Shown: positions 51,742-63,972, counted from the stretch's first letter. The stretch is 64,000 nucleotides of DNA from VRUE01 sp963716735 (GCA_963716735.1 OY970321.1:1612001-1676000); one strand, 5' to 3'. The notes: generated by a model from the sequence alone, not told the origin. Numbers and translations: made by a program.

Positions 51742-52391
51742 GGCCTGAGCAGGACGAGCGAGGGACCGACCCTTCGACCGCAGGTCCGGGCGAGCCCCGG
51801 CCCGCGGGTCCTGTCACGGGGGATGGGGGGGCGCTGCGGGCGGGCCACGGTCCGTCCTCGACCCCCCCATCCCCCATGCCACCCGCGGGAGAGGCGCCGG
51901 AGGGCGCAGACGACGCGGTCGAGAAAGACCTCGATGCGTTGCTTGCCGACACCCAGCGAGAGCGGGACGAGTACCTCGATCTCGCCAAGCGAACCAAAGC
52001 CGACTTCGAGAACTTTCGTAAGCGGATGAGCGCCGAGGTCCTGGCTGCCGCAGGACGTGGGAAAGCTGAAGTGCTGCGGGACGTTCTACCTGTGCTCGAT
52101 GACCTTGAGCGGGCGCTGCAGGCTGCCGGACTCGACCCCGAGGACGACTCCGACGATGGGCTCGCGCACGGGGTCATCCTCGTCTTTCGCAGCCTGCGTG
52201 ACTCGCTTGGCAAGCACGGGATCGAGGCCTTGGATCCGACTGGGGAAAAGTTCGACCCGACCTTGCACGAAGCGCTTTCGACGCTGGCTGCCGACGGGGT
52301 CGAGTCGGGCACGGTTGTCGAGACGATGCAGAAGGGCTACCGCCTGGGCGAGCAGTTGATCCGGCCTGCCCGGGTCGTGGTGGCGGAGTAA
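51738..52391 (+). CDS. grpE: Nucleotide-exchange factor GrpE
   Basis: A 217-residue DnaK co-chaperone. The first ~55 residues are low-complexity Gly/Pro/Ser; the long dimerisation helix starts VEKDLDALLADTQRERDEYL, leads into FENFRKRMSAEVL, and the beta-wing region includes GVILVFRSLRDSLGKHGIEA and DPTLHEALSTL, ending with VVETMQKGYRLGEQLIRPAR. GTG 51738 overlaps the dnaK stop. The variable N-terminal part contains a 14-bp G-run/C-run inverted repeat (51818-51831, 51862-51875). Confidence 0.92.
51818..51875. repeat. G-run/C-run inverted repeat within grpE
   Basis: GGGGGATGGGGGGG at 51818-51831 and CCCCCCCATCCCCC at 51862-51875 are exact reverse complements, 30 bp apart, in the unstructured N-terminal coding part of grpE, close to the dnaK/grpE junction. 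Confidence 0.7.
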
Positions 52392-52400
52392 GGGGCGCTC

Positions 52401-53531
<1,131 letters not shown>

Positions 53532-53598
53532 GCGATTGCACGATCTTCCCCACCATCGTGTGGAAAATGCTGCAATCGGCGGTGGGAGTGTGAGCGCG

Positions 53599-53942
53599 AT
53601 GCGGCGCGAACGGATCGAGGTCTCGGTCGACGGCGACCAGGGCGTCTTCATGATCTCGGTCGCCGCCGAGCTCGCCCACATGCACCCGCAGACGCTGCGG
53701 ATGTACGAGGCACGCGGGCTGATCGAGCCGCAGCGCTCAGCGAAGAACACCCGCCTCTACTCGCAGAGCGACGTCGAGCGGCTGCGCCACATCCAGCAGC
53801 TGACCTCCTCGGGACTCAACCTGGCGGGGGTCGAAATCGTCCTCGAGATGGAAGCCGAGGTCGAGAGGATGAGAGCCAAGTTGGAGCGGATGCGCCGCCA
53901 CGCTGCCGAGCTCGAACGGCGGATATCGAGGGGAGGAATCTG

Positions 53943-53943
<1 letters not shown>
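53599..53943 (+). CDS. hspR: MerR-family heat-shock repressor HspR
   Basis: A 114-residue DNA-binding repressor. VFMISVAAELAHMHPQTLRM, with YEARGLIEPQRSAKNTRLYS, is the MerR helix-turn-helix and wing, followed by the dimerisation helix (VERMRAKLERMRRHAAELER). HspR proteins repress dnaK/clpB operons with DnaK as co-repressor. Start ATG 53599; a GTG at 53590 is possible. No perfect HAIR box (CTTGAGT-N7-ACTCAAG) was found before dnaK. Its TGA shares a base with the clpB ATG. Confidence 0.9.
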
Positions 53944-56531
<2,588 letters not shown>

Positions 56532-56537
56532 GAAAAG

Positions 56538-56562
56538 CACAGCTAAACCGACGTAAGCTGTG
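56538..56562 (+). terminator. Hairpin after clpB
   Basis: CACAGCT/AGCTGTG, a perfect 7-bp stem with an 11-nt loop, begins 7 nt after the clpB stop and ends 15 nt before the next start codon. No T-run, so termination is uncertain. Confidence 0.4.
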
Positions 56563-56576
56563 TGCGCTTCAGACAG

Positions 56577-57425
56577 ATGTTGAGACGACGTCACATCAAC
56601 GGGGATCCGAAGGGGCGCAGCCTGCGCTTCCTCGGTGGCCTTGCCGACGTCGTCCGCTGGCCCTTCGAGCGCGCCGCCTGGGCGATCGAGAGGGGTCTGC
56701 TCTGGCCATTGCGCGAGCGCTTCGCTGGCCACGCGCCCTCCGGCCGCAGTGCCGGGGCGGGGGCGCTCGTCGCCGTCGCGGGAGCCGCGATCCTCGCCGG
56801 AGTCCTCCTGGTGTCCGGCGGCAGCCAAGCGCCAAGCGAGTCGGTGGCGGTGGTGTCCCCGCCGGCGACCCCCACCGCCGCACCTCAGCCGCACGTCAGG
56901 CAACCGCAGGGGCCGGCGCTGCAAGGCGTCCCGCCCGACTTCGGGGTCGGCGACGGAGTCGGCGTCGCAAAAACGCCGAGCGAGGAAGCGCCCGTGGCGG
57001 AATCCGAAGACTCCGGCATCGCGACCGAAGCCGGCGGCGACGCGTCGCAGCCGGAGGAAGGGACGGCGGCAAGCGCTTCGAGCACCAAGCCGGTGCCTGC
57101 CGGCCCGGCGGCGATGAAGGTGGCCCGGCGCTTCTCCGAGGCCTTCGTCTTCTATGAGATCGGCGAGCGCCCGGCGCGGGCCAAGACCGTCTTCGGCGAA
57201 ACGGCTACGGCGGAGCTGGCGACCGCGCTCGGCGAACGGCCGCCGCGGCTGCCGGCCGACGCCACGGTGCCGAAGGCGCGCGTGGTCAACCTCGTGCCCG
57301 GCCCCCGCGCCGGCAAGGCCTACACCGTCAGCGTCTCGCTGCTGCGGGTAGGGCTGACCAGCGAGTTGCGGTTGGAGCTCAATAAGAAGAACGGGTCCTG
57401 GGTGATCACGGACGTTCGAGGCTGA
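56577..57425 (+). CDS. Single-pass membrane protein with conserved C-terminal domain, coupled to a lytic transglycosylase
   Basis: Not a recognised family. The N-terminal ~55 residues are basic and cytoplasmic (MLRRRHINGDPKGRSLRFLG), followed by one helix (GALVAVAGAAILAGVLLVSG), a Pro/Ala/Glu-rich extracellular linker, and a ~95-residue folded domain (KVARRFSEAFVFYEIGERPA, then NKKNGSWVITDVRG) resembling the small domains found in actinobacterial cell-wall proteins. ATG 56577 is preferred to GTG 56562. The stop shares a base with the next gene (TGATG), so it probably works with that transglycosylase at the cell wall. Confidence 0.72.
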   Translation: MLRRRHINGDPKGRSLRFLGGLADVVRWPFERAAWAIERGLLWPLRERFAGHAPSGRSAGAGALVAVAGAAILAGVLLVSGGSQAPSESVAVVSPPATPTAAPQPHVRQPQGPALQGVPPDFGVGDGVGVAKTPSEEAPVAESEDSGIATEAGGDASQPEEGTAASASSTKPVPAGPAAMKVARRFSEAFVFYEIGERPARAKTVFGETATAELATALGERPPRLPADATVPKARVVNLVPGPRAGKAYTVSVSLLRVGLTSELRLELNKKNGSWVITDVRG

Positions 57426-59080
57426 TGCGCCGCCTGGGAGCAAGCTTCGCCGCGATCGTCGTGGCACTCGCCATCGCCGCGCCGGGTGCGCTGGCCGAAG
57501 CGACGATCGAACCGTGGACCCCGTCCGGTGAAAAGGTCGCAGGCGAAAGTGGGCCGGCGGCCAGCCAGACCGAAGCGCCGGCGCCGGCGCCGACCCCGTC
57601 GGTAAAGCAGGGCGACAGCCTGGCTGCGCCCGAACCGGAACCGGCGCCCAACGCGAGCAACGGCGGCGGGGTCACGGCGAAGCCCGAAGCGGGCTCGACG
57701 CCGCAGGCCGACGAAGAAGCGGAAGGCGAAAACGGCGCTCAGGAAGCGCCTGTCGTTCCCCCGTCGTTCGCGGTCCCCCTCCTTCCCTCCAGCTGTGCGC
57801 CCTCTGGAGTGCCGGCGATCCTCGTGCCGATCTACCAGCGCGCCGCCACCGCCTACGGCCTCGGGCCGCAGGGCGCCAGCGTGCTCGCCGCGATCAACGG
57901 GATCGAGACCGCCTTCGGCACCAACCTCAACGTCTCCTCGGCGGGTGCGGTCGGCTGGATGCAGTTCATGCCGGAAACCTGGGCCGCCTACGGGGTCGAC
58001 GCCAACGGCGACGGGGTCGCGGACCCGTTCAACCCCGAAGACGCGATCTTCGCCGCCGCCAGCTACCTGCGCGCCGCCGGCGCTCCGACCGACTGGTACA
58101 CCGCCGTCTTCGCCTACAACCACGCCGACTGGTACGTCGCCGAGGTGCTCGCCAACGCGCAGTGCTACGGGCAGCTGGGCGGCGGCGCCGTCTCTGCAGC
58201 CTTCGAATTGACGCCGAAGCTGACGGTGCTGAGCTGCGACGCGGCGAAGCCGTGGCGCAAGCGGATCCCGGCCGACTACCTCAACGCCTTCGAGAGCGCC
58301 GCCGCCCGCTATGACCTCGGCCGGCGCGGCGTCTGGGCCCTGGCCGCGGTCGCCCGGCTCGAGTCGGACTTCGGCCGCGGGATGTCGAAAGCGGAACTGC
58401 ATCGCCACGGCGCGCTCGGCCTGGCCGGCAGCGAGTGGGGCGGCTACGCGATCGACGGCGACGGCGACGGTCGCATCCGCCGCGAGGATCCAGCCGACTC
58501 CGCGGCCACCCTGGCGCGTCTGATCTGGTCACAAGGTGGCCTGCGAGCGGGTCTGTTCGAACACAATCACGCCAAGTGGTACGTCGACGCGGTGCTGGGC
58601 GAGGCCGATCGAATCGAAGGAAAGTGCAAGGCCAGCACCGTCGACTGGGCCCTGGCCCTGCCCAACGCGGTGATCGCGCCGATCAACTGGAGCAACCTGA
58701 CCCTCTCCAACGAGTTGGAGAAACAGGATCTCGACAGCGGCGCGATCGACCCCCGCATCGTCGGCCTGCTCGGGGCGATCACGCAGTCGCACCAGATCAC
58801 GATCTCGGCGCTGCGCTCCGACCACTCGCAGTACACCACCAACGGCAGCGTCTCCAACCACTACTACGGCCGGGCGATGGACATCGCCGCGGTCGACGGG
58901 GTGTCCTGCACCGACACTTCCCCGAGCGCGCCCTGCGCTCAGCTGGCGGCGACCCTCTCGCAGCTCCCCGCACCCGCCATGCCCACGGAGCTCATCTACT
59001 GCTTCGACGTGGACGGGCCCGGCCCGGCCTTCGCCCGCAGCGATCACTGCGACCACGTTCACGCCGGCTACGACGGCTAA
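57425..59080 (+). CDS. Secreted lytic transglycosylase with second SLT-like and M15-like domains
   Basis: A 551-residue exported cell-wall enzyme. After a signal (IVVALAIAAPGALA) and a Pro/Ala-rich linker, residues ~135-260 form an SLT domain: VLAAINGIETAFGTN (catalytic Glu), GAVGWMQFMPETWAAYGVD and AVFAYNHADWYV. A second, diverged SLT-like unit follows (WALAAVARLESDFGRG, GAIDGDGDGRI-like segment, FEHNHAKWYVDAVLGEAD). The last ~130 residues resemble a zinc peptidase of the M15/peptidoglycan-recognition type (SNHYYGRAMDIAAVDG and SDHCDHVHAGYDG supply His/Asp/His). It could cleave both glycan and peptide in peptidoglycan. Confidence 0.8.
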   Translation: MRRLGASFAAIVVALAIAAPGALAEATIEPWTPSGEKVAGESGPAASQTEAPAPAPTPSVKQGDSLAAPEPEPAPNASNGGGVTAKPEAGSTPQADEEAEGENGAQEAPVVPPSFAVPLLPSSCAPSGVPAILVPIYQRAATAYGLGPQGASVLAAINGIETAFGTNLNVSSAGAVGWMQFMPETWAAYGVDANGDGVADPFNPEDAIFAAASYLRAAGAPTDWYTAVFAYNHADWYVAEVLANAQCYGQLGGGAVSAAFELTPKLTVLSCDAAKPWRKRIPADYLNAFESAAARYDLGRRGVWALAAVARLESDFGRGMSKAELHRHGALGLAGSEWGGYAIDGDGDGRIRREDPADSAATLARLIWSQGGLRAGLFEHNHAKWYVDAVLGEADRIEGKCKASTVDWALALPNAVIAPINWSNLTLSNELEKQDLDSGAIDPRIVGLLGAITQSHQITISALRSDHSQYTTNGSVSNHYYGRAMDIAAVDGVSCTDTSPSAPCAQLAATLSQLPAPAMPTELIYCFDVDGPGPAFARSDHCDHVHAGYDG

Positions 59081-59092
59081 GCCTCGCGCCAG

Positions 59093-59116
59093 GCGGGTAA
59101 CGTAAGACCTACCCGC
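59093..59116. promoter_or_regulatory. Inverted repeat upstream of the GYD gene
   Basis: GCGGGTA (59093-59099) and TACCCGC (59110-59116) are perfect inverted halves separated by 10 bp, 14 bp before the GYD start codon and just ahead of AGGAGG. It could be an operator for the purine cluster or a short terminator for the upstream gene. Confidence 0.35.
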
Positions 59117-59130
59117 TACAGGAGGCCACC

Positions 59131-59412
59131 ATGCCCACTTACGTGATGCTCACCAACCTGACCGCCGAGGGAATTCGCACCCTCAAGAACAACCCGGGGA
59201 GGGTTGCCGAGGTGAACAAGGAGGTCGAACAGATCGGCGCAAAAGTCCAGGCGCAGTACGCGACGCTCGGCCAGTACGACTTCGTCACGATCGTCGAGGC
59301 TCCCGACGAGAAGACGATGGCCAAGGTCTCGGTCGAGCTCGGCTCGCGCGGAACGATGACCAGCCAGACGCTGGCGGCGATGCCCGCCGACGTTCTCTCC
59401 GACTCGCTCTAG
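59131..59412 (+). CDS. GYD-domain protein
   Basis: A 93-residue ferredoxin-like-fold protein named for the conserved GQYDFV segment (ATLGQYDFVTIVEAPDEKTM); it starts PTYVMLTNLTAEGIRTLKNN. ATG 59131 has AGGAGG 6 nt upstream. GYD proteins are often located before purine biosynthesis genes, as here with purD 15 bp downstream, but their biochemical role is not established. Confidence 0.88.
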   Translation: MPTYVMLTNLTAEGIRTLKNNPGRVAEVNKEVEQIGAKVQAQYATLGQYDFVTIVEAPDEKTMAKVSVELGSRGTMTSQTLAAMPADVLSDSL

Positions 59413-59427
59413 GCACCGAGGCGACAA

Positions 59428-60702
59428 TTGAAGGTTCTAGTCGTAGGGGGAGGCGGGCGCGAGCACGCGATGGTGCGGGCCTTCGCCCGTTCGCCCCGAT
59501 CCCCTGAGCTGCTCTGTGCCCCCGGCAACGCCGGCATCGCCGCCGATGCCGAGTGCCTGCCGGGGGTCGGCGCGGACGACGTCGAGGCGATCGTCGCCGT
59601 CGCGCGTGAGCGTGCGGTCGATCTGGTCGCGGTCGGGCCGGAGGCGCCGCTGGTAGCCGGTCTGGTCGACGCACTCGAGGGGGCCGGGATAGCCGCTTTT
59701 GGCCCGAGCGCCGCCGCCGCCGAGCTGGAGGGATCGAAGGCCTTCGCCAAGCAGTTGATGCAGGAGGCCGGCGTGCCGACCGCCTCCTACGCCTTGCTAA
59801 CCAACCGAGAGGGGGCGCTCGAGCAGATCGCCGACGCCGCCTTTCCGGCGGTGCTCAAGGCCGACGGCCTGGCGGCCGGCAAGGGCGTGATCATCTGCGC
59901 CTCGGAGGCCGAGGCGCGGGAGGCGATCGAGGTCTTTTTCGATGAGCAGCGCTTCGGCGAGACGACCGTCGTGCTGGAGGAGTTCCTCGAGGGCGAAGAG
60001 CTCTCGCTGCTGGCGCTCTGCGACGGCGAGAACGTGGTGCCGCTGGCGCCAGCGCAGGACTACAAGCGGATCTTCGACGACGACGAGGGTCCCAACACCG
60101 GCGGTATGGGCAGCTACTCGCCGGTGCCGGGCTTCGGCCCGGCGGAGGTCGAGGAGATCGTCGACGCCGTGCACCGGCCGGTCCTCGCCGCGATGGCCGC
60201 CCGCGGGGTGTCCTTTCACGGTGTCCTCTACGCCGGCCTGATGGTCGGCGTCGATGGGCCCAAGGTGCTTGAGTTCAACACCCGCTTCGGCGACCCCGAG
60301 ACGCAGGCGGTGCTGCCGCGGCTGCGCTCGGATCTGCTCGAGCTCTGCCTGGCGGCGCGTGAGCCCGGCGGGCTCGCCGGCGTGGAGGCGGAGTTCGGCG
60401 AGGACTGGGCGGTGACGCTCGTCCTGGCCTCCGCCGGCTACCCGGAGTCCTCCTCAAAGGGGGACGTCATCCATGGCCTCGCCGCTGCGGCGGAGCTGGC
60501 CGAGGTGACCCATGCCGGCACGGCCGAACGGGATGGTGAGACCGTCACCGCGGGCGGGCGGGTGCTCAACGTCACCGGGCTCGGCCCGACGGCGGCCGCG
60601 GCACGCGATCGTGCATACGATGCAGCCGGCCGGATCTCCTTCGACGGAATGCAGATCCGCTCCGACATTGCCGCCCGCGCGGTCCAGCGGGTACCCAGTT
60701 GA
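59428..60702 (+). CDS. purD: Phosphoribosylamine-glycine ligase
   Basis: A 424-residue ATP-grasp enzyme for the second step of purine synthesis (PRA + glycine + ATP to GAR). Landmarks: KVLVVGGGGREHAMVRAFAR, FGPSAAAAELEGSKAFAKQL, FPAVLKADGLAAGKGVIIC, EEFLEGEELSLLALCDG, PNTGGMGSYSPVPGFGP and VLEFNTRFGDPETQAVLPRL. It starts with TTG 59428. It begins a purD-purE-purB run. Confidence 0.94.
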   Translation: MKVLVVGGGGREHAMVRAFARSPRSPELLCAPGNAGIAADAECLPGVGADDVEAIVAVARERAVDLVAVGPEAPLVAGLVDALEGAGIAAFGPSAAAAELEGSKAFAKQLMQEAGVPTASYALLTNREGALEQIADAAFPAVLKADGLAAGKGVIICASEAEAREAIEVFFDEQRFGETTVVLEEFLEGEELSLLALCDGENVVPLAPAQDYKRIFDDDEGPNTGGMGSYSPVPGFGPAEVEEIVDAVHRPVLAAMAARGVSFHGVLYAGLMVGVDGPKVLEFNTRFGDPETQAVLPRLRSDLLELCLAAREPGGLAGVEAEFGEDWAVTLVLASAGYPESSSKGDVIHGLAAAAELAEVTHAGTAERDGETVTAGGRVLNVTGLGPTAAAARDRAYDAAGRISFDGMQIRSDIAARAVQRVPS

Positions 60703-60733
60703 CGAAATGACTCTAGAACCGAGAGAGGAAGAG

Positions 60734-61219
60734 ATGAGCGAGATCTCAGAGGAGCCGCAGCCGAGCACCGGAGCAACCGCGATGCCGGCGGTCGAGAAAG
60801 CGTTCGAGGAGATCGAGGTCGACGAGCCCCACGTCGGGATCATCATGGGGTCGAAGAACGACAAGCCCAAGATGCAACCGGCGGGCGCGGCTCTGCACGA
60901 GGCGGGCGTGAGCTACGAGGTGCGGGTGATGAGCGCCCACCGCGACCCCGAGCTGGTCCGCGAGTACTGCCACAGCGCCCGCATGCGCGGGCTGAGGGTG
61001 ATCATCGCGGGGGCGGGGATGTCGGCGGCGCTGCCCGGCGTCGCCGCCGCGCACACCGACCTGCCGGTGATCGGCGTGCCGATCCTCGGCAAGAGCCTCG
61101 GCGGCCTCGATGCGCTGCTCTCCGCGGTGCAGATGCCGCCCGGCGTGCCGGTCGCCTGCGTTGCCGTGGACGGCGCGAAGAACGCCGGCCTGCTGGCCGT
61201 GCGGATGATCAACTGCTGA
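60734..61219 (+). CDS. purE: N5-carboxyaminoimidazole ribonucleotide mutase (PurE)
   Basis: A 161-residue enzyme interconverting N5-CAIR and CAIR in purine synthesis. HVGIIMGSKNDKPKMQPAGA is the ligand loop, followed by VRVMSAHRDPELVREYCHSA and GLRVIIAGAGMSAALPGVAA. The HRDP (usually HRTP) and MSAALPG variants occur in several PurE proteins. I prefer ATG 60734, which has GAGGAAGAG immediately upstream, over ATG 60707. No purK is in the window. Its stop shares a base with the purB start. Confidence 0.88.
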   Translation: MSEISEEPQPSTGATAMPAVEKAFEEIEVDEPHVGIIMGSKNDKPKMQPAGAALHEAGVSYEVRVMSAHRDPELVREYCHSARMRGLRVIIAGAGMSAALPGVAAAHTDLPVIGVPILGKSLGGLDALLSAVQMPPGVPVACVAVDGAKNAGLLAVRMINC

Positions 61220-62502
61220 TGATCTCCCGCTACACCCGCCCCGAGATCGGCGAGGTCTGGTCCCAGCAGCGCAAGCTGGAGTGCTGGCTCGAGGTCGAGC
61301 TGGCGGCGACCGAGGCCTGGGCCGAGGAGGGAGTCGTCCCGGCCGCGGCAGCGGAGGCGGCGCGGGGGAATGCCGCCTTCACGGTCGAGGCGGTCAACGA
61401 GCGGGAGAAGGTCACCGACCACGACGTCGCCGCCTTCGTCGACGTCGTCGCGCAATCGGTCGGCGAGCACGGGCGCTGGATCCACTACGGCCTCACCTCC
61501 TCCGATGTCCTCGACACGGCGCTGGCGCTGCAGCTGCGCCAGGCGGGAGAGTTGGTGCTTGCCTCGGCGCGCGCCTACCGCGACGCCCTGATCGAGCGGG
61601 CGCTGGAGCAGCGCGACACGCTCTGCGTCGGCCGCACCCACGGCGTCCACGCCGAGCCGACGACCTTCGGGCTGCGCCTCGCCGGCTTCGCCTTCGAGGC
61701 CGACCGCAACCTCGGCCGGCTGGAGAACGCCTTCGAGCAGCTGCGCTTCGGCAAGCTCTCGGGCGCGGTCGGGACCTACGCCTCGGTGCCGCCGGCGATC
61801 GAGGCGCGAGTGATGGAGCGGCTGGGACTCGAGCGCGAGGACGTCGCCACCCAGGTGATCCCGCGCGACCGCCACGCGGTGCTGACCTCGCGGATCGCGA
61901 TCGCGGGCGCCGGCCTGGAGCGCTTCGCGACCGAGGTCCGCAACCTGCAGCGCACCGAGGTGCGCGAGGTCGAGGAGCCGTTCGCCGCCGGCCAGAAGGG
62001 CTCCTCGGCGATGCCGCACAAGCGCAACCCGATCCGCACCGAGCGGATAACCGGCCTCGCCCGGGTGCTGCGCGGCTACGCCCAGACGGGTCTGGAGAAC
62101 ATCGCCCTCTGGCACGAGCGCGACATCTCCCACTCCGGCGCCGAGCGGGTGATCCTCCCCGACGCGACGATCGGCCTCGACTACATGCAGGACCTAGCGG
62201 CCAAGGTCGCGGCGAATATGACGATCCGCGCCGACCGGATGAAGGAGAACCTCGAGCTGACCCACGGTGCCCTCTTCAGCCAGCGGGCGCTCACCGCCCT
62301 GGTCGAGTCCGGCCTCAGCCGCGACGACGCCTACCGCGTCGTCCAGGAGAACGCCCAGCGCGCCTGGGATACGGGCACGCACTTCCGCGACCTGCTCGCG
62401 GTGGCCGCTCCCGACCTCGACCTCGACGCGGTCTTCGACTACGGCGCCTACGTCGGCCACGTGCCGGCGATCTTCGAGCGCCTCGAAGCGCGGTCGGACT
62501 GA
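61219..62502 (+). CDS. purB: Adenylosuccinate lyase
   Basis: A 427-residue fumarase/aspartase-superfamily enzyme that removes fumarate from SAICAR and adenylosuccinate. It begins ISRYTRPEIGEVWSQQRKLE, has the HYGLTSSDVLDTAL and GRTHGVHAEPTTFGLRLA substrate regions and the signature GSSAMPHKRNPIRTERITGL with the catalytic Ser loop. ATG 61219 overlaps the purE stop (TGATG), so the purD/E/B genes are likely one transcript. Confidence 0.95.
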   Translation: MISRYTRPEIGEVWSQQRKLECWLEVELAATEAWAEEGVVPAAAAEAARGNAAFTVEAVNEREKVTDHDVAAFVDVVAQSVGEHGRWIHYGLTSSDVLDTALALQLRQAGELVLASARAYRDALIERALEQRDTLCVGRTHGVHAEPTTFGLRLAGFAFEADRNLGRLENAFEQLRFGKLSGAVGTYASVPPAIEARVMERLGLEREDVATQVIPRDRHAVLTSRIAIAGAGLERFATEVRNLQRTEVREVEEPFAAGQKGSSAMPHKRNPIRTERITGLARVLRGYAQTGLENIALWHERDISHSGAERVILPDATIGLDYMQDLAAKVAANMTIRADRMKENLELTHGALFSQRALTALVESGLSRDDAYRVVQENAQRAWDTGTHFRDLLAVAAPDLDLDAVFDYGAYVGHVPAIFERLEARSD

Positions 62503-62509
62503 GCGCGCG

Positions 62510-62920
62510 TCAGGTCCGCGAGAGCAAGCCCAGCGCGCGCCACAGCTCCTGCGTGTCGCCGACCACCCACGCCTCCTCGATCAGGCCGCCGACAAGCCGG
62601 AAGAAGGCAGCGCCGGCGTACTCGACCCGAGCGCCGGTCGGCGCGATGTCGCCGAGAGGCCCACGGTGGGTGCCGGTCCAGGTCATCCGCGTCACGACGC
62701 GATCCGCATCGACCATGATCTCGTCGATGCGGTTATGCCAGTCGGGAAAGGCAGCGTGGACACCCTCGATGTATCGCTCGAAGTCCTCGCGTCCTTCACA
62801 GGCGGTCCCAAGGGATCCCCGGAAGCGGATCGCCGGAGAGACGATCTCGTCCGCGATCTCGAGCCGCCAGCGATTCCACAGCTCGTCGTAGAAGCGGCGG
62901 ACTGTGGCTTCGTTTGTCAC
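62510..62920 (-). CDS. SnoaL-like (NTF2-fold) protein
   Basis: A 136-residue cone-shaped NTF2-fold protein of the ester-cyclase/SnoaL branch: EATVRRFYDELWNRWRLEIA, ERYIEGVHAAFPDWHNRIDE, VTRMTWTGTHRGPLGDIAPT and the closing EEAWVVGDTQELWRALGL. Family members include polyketide cyclases, but many have unknown roles; no substrate can be assigned. GTG 62920. It converges on purB with only 7 bp between the stops. Confidence 0.82.
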   Translation of the reverse strand: MTNEATVRRFYDELWNRWRLEIADEIVSPAIRFRGSLGTACEGREDFERYIEGVHAAFPDWHNRIDEIMVDADRVVTRMTWTGTHRGPLGDIAPTGARVEYAGAAFFRLVGGLIEEAWVVGDTQELWRALGLLSRT

Positions 62921-62963
62921 GTCGATCCCGGACTCATCGTGGTCGCTTCTACACTAGAAGGAG

Positions 62964-63302
62964 ATGCCCCAGGACCTTCCCATCGTCTGCTCGCTCAACG
63001 TTGGCGAACTCGAGCGGCGACTCGCGGCGATCAGCGAAATCGGCGCGAGGAGCCTTGTCGGTTGTCACCAGGAAGGTGGCAGGCACCTGCTGCGCTTCCG
63101 CCCCGATTCGGAGACCCGCGAGCACCTCGAAGGGATCGTCGAGGGCGAGAGGCAGTGCTGCTCCTTCCTCGACCTCTCCCTGAGGGAAGATTGCTGCCAC
63201 CTGATCCTCTCGGTTGCCGCGCCAGAGGCGGGGCAACCGACCGCCGACGGGCTTGCGATGGCGTTTGCGGCGGGGGCTCGGTCAGACCTCGACCACGGTT
63301 AA
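62964..63302 (+). CDS. Small Cys-rich hypothetical protein
   Basis: A 112-residue cytoplasmic protein of unknown function. Cysteines occur as a single Cys near the N-terminus (LPIVCSLNVGELERRL), one in LVGCHQEG, a CC pair in GIVEGERQCCSFLDLSL and a second CC in REDCCHLILSV; the ERQCCSF segment recalls conserved ERECCPF-type motifs in small actinobacterial proteins that may bind metal. AAGGAG immediately precedes ATG 62964, unusually tight spacing. Its 3' end overlaps the convergent vapC-like gene by 21 bp. Confidence 0.6.
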   Translation: MPQDLPIVCSLNVGELERRLAAISEIGARSLVGCHQEGGRHLLRFRPDSETREHLEGIVEGERQCCSFLDLSLREDCCHLILSVAAPEAGQPTADGLAMAFAAGARSDLDHG

Positions 63303-63692
63303 TCCGTTGACGCCGGAGAGGGCGTAGAAGTCGTGGTCCTGAGTAACCACTGGAATCGAGCGCGCGGCGGCGGTCGCGGCAATCCAAAGATCGTTGGCGC
63401 TGACCTTTTGACCAGAAGCCATCAAATAGGCGCGCATCCCCGCCCAAGTGCCGGCAACCTCGTGGTCGACCGGAAGAGTGGCAGTGCCGGAGATCCTCTC
63501 CAGGGTCATGAGCCGCCGGTCGCGGCTCATGAGGTCCGGCGCCGCGAGTACGCCGGCCCGCAACTCCGCCACGGTGATGATGGAGATGGCAGCACTCTTG
63601 GGCAGGGCCTCCGCCCGAATGGGCCGGCCCACCTCCGCGGCCACTAGAACGGACGTGTCAAGCAGCCCTACGCCGACCCGATCTGCGCTCAC
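63282..63692 (-). CDS. vapC: PIN-domain toxin, VapC family
   Basis: A 136-residue RNase toxin. The acidic metal-binding residues are Asp12 (LLDTSVLVAAE), Glu43 (VAELRAG), Asp101 (ANDLWIAATA) and Asp119/121 (VTQDHDFYAL), the complete PIN quartet. Its start overlaps the antitoxin stop by 4 bp (63689-63692), as expected for a toxin-antitoxin pair. Target RNA unknown. Confidence 0.85.
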   Translation of the reverse strand: MSADRVGVGLLDTSVLVAAEVGRPIRAEALPKSAAISIITVAELRAGVLAAPDLMSRDRRLMTLERISGTATLPVDHEVAGTWAGMRAYLMASGQKVSANDLWIAATAAARSIPVVTQDHDFYALSGVNGLTVVEV

Positions 63693-63952
63693 AGGATCGG
63701 GCCCAGATCCTCGGTCGTTTCGTCCCTCAGCTTTGCCAGATCTGCTCCCCAGGTCGGGTCGCCATCGGCGATCGCGCGAATCTCCATCACGTCCGCCGGA
63801 CTCAGCCAGCGCGGCGCATCCTCCGATCGATGCGGAATCAGATCAGCGACGGCCCTTCCCCGCACGGTGATGACGACGGTCTCTCCGGCCTCGACCCGGC
63901 GCAAGACGCCGGCGGTGTCGTTTCTCAACTCTCTGGTCGCAACTTCTACCAT
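63689..63952 (-). CDS. Phd/YefM-type antitoxin (VapB role)
   Basis: An 87-residue antitoxin: VEVATRELRNDTAGVLRRVE, then AGETVVITVRGRAVADLIP is the Phd/YefM DNA-binding fold, and the C-terminal half (DPTWGADLAKLRDETTED) would wrap the toxin. ATG 63952 directly abuts a perfect 20-bp palindrome (63953-63972), the likely autoregulatory operator. Confidence 0.85.
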   Translation of the reverse strand: MVEVATRELRNDTAGVLRRVEAGETVVITVRGRAVADLIPHRSEDAPRWLSPADVMEIRAIADGDPTWGADLAKLRDETTEDLGPIL

Positions 63953-63972
63953 AGTGCTACGAGCGTAGCACT
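63953..63972. promoter_or_regulatory. Operator palindrome of the toxin-antitoxin operon
   Basis: AGTGCTACGAGCGTAGCACT: 9-bp halves AGTGCTACG/CGTAGCACT around a 2-bp centre, starting at the base before the antitoxin ATG. Binding here would block both transcription and translation start. Confidence 0.65.
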
